Below are positions 6,294 through 7,657 of a stretch of DNA of 7,657 bases, in pieces. Position numbers and translations under genes: made by a program. Position 1 is the first letter of the stretch. Each line of letters opens with the position of its first letter. The notes beneath the pieces are model-generated. The model saw only the letters and a program-made list of their open reading frames with translations, made no database searches and had not been told where the DNA came from. The stretch comes from Cyclobacteriaceae bacterium (GTDB taxonomy: Bacteria > Bacteroidota > Bacteroidia > Cytophagales > Cyclobacteriaceae): assembly GCA_009885605.1 (NCBI GenBank), contig VFKK01000059.1:1-7657 (forward strand), read 5' to 3'.

Positions 6294-7382
6294 ATGAAAG
6301 AGCATATCGAATTGGCTCAGGAGGCAGTTCAATTATTAAAGAAACTGATTGAAACTCCTTCCTATTCTAAAGAAGAAACCGGAACTGCTTTATTGATTGA
6401 GGATTTTTTGAAGTCAAAAGGAATAGAAACCCACCGTTCAGGAAATAACATATGGGCTTTTGCAAATCCATTTGATAAAGAACTACCATCTCTTTGGCTG
6501 AATTCCCACCACGATACTGTAAAACCAAATTCTGGTTATACCAAGGATCCTTTTGCTGCAATTGAGGAAGATGGAAAGCTTTATGGACTTGGAAGCAATG
6601 ATGCAGGCGGCCCCCTCGTCAGTCTAATAGCGACATTTTTAAATTTCACAGGTAAGAAACTTCCTTTCAATTTATTGCTGATCGCATCAGCAGAGGAAGA
6701 AATCTCAGGTCAGGGTGGAATTTCATCCATCATTTCTCAACTCCCGGAATGTGTGCTTGCGATTGTCGGTGAACCGACCCTTATGAAAGTTGCTGTAGCC
6801 GAAAAAGGCCTTTTGGTAATCGATGCAAAAGTGAAAGGGAAATCGGGTCATGCTGCTCGTGAAGAAGGAATAAATGCTATTTATCTTGCTTTGGACGATT
6901 TGGATGAGATCCGGAATTTTGAATTTAGAAAGACTTCACCATTTCTGGGCAGAACTAAAGTGACAGCAACGATTATTCATGCCGGCACACAGCACAACGT
7001 CGTTCCTGATCTTTGTGAATACACCCTCGATGTACGCGTGACGGATGCCTACACGTTGGAGGAGGCTTTTGAGGAATTGAAGTCTTCTCTCCATGCCGAA
7101 CTCACTCCCCGATCCATGCGACTGCAATCTTCGCAGTTGCCAGGAGATAATTTGATGAACCGCGTCATAGAGGATCTAGATCTGGAAACTTATGGCAGCC
7201 CTACCCTATCAGATCAGGCTTTGATTCCTTACCCTTCTGTCAAGATCGGTCCGGGCGATTCGGCCCGTTCGCATACTGCGGATGAATTTATTTATTTGAA
7301 TGAGATTCAGAGTGGGATTTCAGGTTATTTGAAGATCCTGGAAACTTATTCAAACCTCCTAATACAAACCAATTCCCTATGA
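6294..7382 (+). CDS. argE: N-acylcitrulline/acylornithine deacylase, M20 zinc peptidase family
   Basis: This 362-residue M20-family amidohydrolase should remove the acyl group late in the pathway; given argF', its substrate is most likely N-acylcitrulline, yielding citrulline. The two-metal site is intact: His72 and Asp74 (SHHDTV), bridging Asp103 (GLGSNDAGG), general base Glu135 and metal ligand Glu136 (SAEEE), Glu160 (VGEPT) and His327 (SARSHTADEF). The dimerisation lid carries KGKSGHAAREEG (181-192) and HNVVPD (234-239). Other M20 activities, such as succinyl-diaminopimelate desuccinylase or a dipeptidase, are close relatives; the operon decides the call. A deacylase rather than ArgJ means the acyl group is not recycled. 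The gene ends overlapping argH by ATGA. Confidence 0.92.
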   Translation: MKEHIELAQEAVQLLKKLIETPSYSKEETGTALLIEDFLKSKGIETHRSGNNIWAFANPFDKELPSLWLNSHHDTVKPNSGYTKDPFAAIEEDGKLYGLGSNDAGGPLVSLIATFLNFTGKKLPFNLLLIASAEEEISGQGGISSIISQLPECVLAIVGEPTLMKVAVAEKGLLVIDAKVKGKSGHAAREEGINAIYLALDDLDEIRNFEFRKTSPFLGRTKVTATIIHAGTQHNVVPDLCEYTLDVRVTDAYTLEEAFEELKSSLHAELTPRSMRLQSSQLPGDNLMNRVIEDLDLETYGSPTLSDQALIPYPSVKIGPGDSARSHTADEFIYLNEIQSGISGYLKILETYSNLLIQTNSL

Positions 7383-7657
7383 AACTTTGGCAAAAAGAAA
7401 CAGGAAGTAAGAAAGAGGTGGAACAGTTCACAATCGGAAGAGATCCTGAATTTGACCTGATTTTAGCTCCTTTTGATGTGCTGGCCTCGATGGCTCATGC
7501 TGCCATGCTTGCCACCATCGGTTTGTTGACCGAAGAGGAAAACCAAACTCTTCAAAAGGGCCTGAAAGAAATTTATTACGAAATCGAGCAGGGAAAATTC
7601 AACATTGCACCCGGAGTTGAAGACGTGCATTCTCAGGTTGAGTTTTTGTTGACAGAG
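7379..7657 (+). CDS. argH: Argininosuccinate lyase, N-terminal part (cut by window end)
   Basis: The visible 93 codons encode the N-terminus of ArgH, which splits argininosuccinate into arginine and fumarate. It starts MKLWQKETG at an ATG overlapping the argE stop. IGRDPEFDLILAPFDVLASMAHAAMLA (19-45) matches the fumarase/aspartase-fold N-terminal domain, where ArgH enzymes normally read D..L..YDI..S.AH. EDVHSQVE (81-88) matches the conserved EDIH-x-x-(I/V)E segment. The active-site signature with GSSxMPxKxN would lie beyond the window, so intactness cannot be judged. The frame is open to the last base. It follows argE with apparent translational coupling and completes the pathway. Confidence 0.92.
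   Translation, partial: MKLWQKETGSKKEVEQFTIGRDPEFDLILAPFDVLASMAHAAMLATIGLLTEEENQTLQKGLKEIYYEIEQGKFNIAPGVEDVHSQVEFLLTE

Noticed and set aside
6202..6297. A 31-codon frame filling the argB-argE gap and ending across the argE ATG
   Set aside because: Its frame is not shared by the related element before argG, so no conservation supports it as a coding sequence; mentioned only as an alternative.

Overview
The window holds most of an arginine biosynthesis operon on the + strand. It appears to come from a Bacteroidetes (Bacteroidota) genome of the Cytophagia or Flavobacteriia type. That placement is inferred from three things: the gene order GNAT-argG-argC-argD-argF'-argB-argE-argH; a carbamoyltransferase of the acetyl/succinylornithine type in place of ordinary ArgF; and A/T-rich start-codon contexts with almost no Shine-Dalgarno sequences. 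No mobile element, tRNA, rRNA or CRISPR array was seen.

Layout: bases 1-235 are a non-coding leader crowded with small inverted repeats and one terminator-like hairpin. A GNAT-family acyltransferase follows (236-919), then a 120-base gap with a small repeated element (958-1039). argG (1040-2233) overlaps argC (2226-3194) by 8 bases. A 74-base gap with a possible hairpin separates argC from argD (3269-4414). argF' (4418-5383) and argB (5402-6202) follow closely. A 91-base gap carries the second copy of the repeated element (6201-6293). argE (6294-7382) overlaps by ATGA the start of argH (7379 onward), which the window end cuts off.

Together the genes give a linear arginine route. The GNAT protein is the best candidate for the first, N-acylating step on glutamate. 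ArgB phosphorylates the acylglutamate, ArgC reduces it, and ArgD transaminates it to acylornithine. ArgF' carbamoylates the acylornithine directly, ArgE removes the acyl group to give citrulline, and ArgG and ArgH make arginine. The residue that sets acyl-group choice in ArgF' is Val96, at the position that is Glu in acetylornithine enzymes and Pro in the Bacteroides fragilis succinylornithine enzyme. This points to succinylated rather than acetylated intermediates.

The least explained feature is the pair of related intergenic elements before argG and argE. Their last 42 bases match at 34 positions, lie at the same distance from the next start codon, and could encode related peptide ends (AKFHMTS and ARFHLTS).
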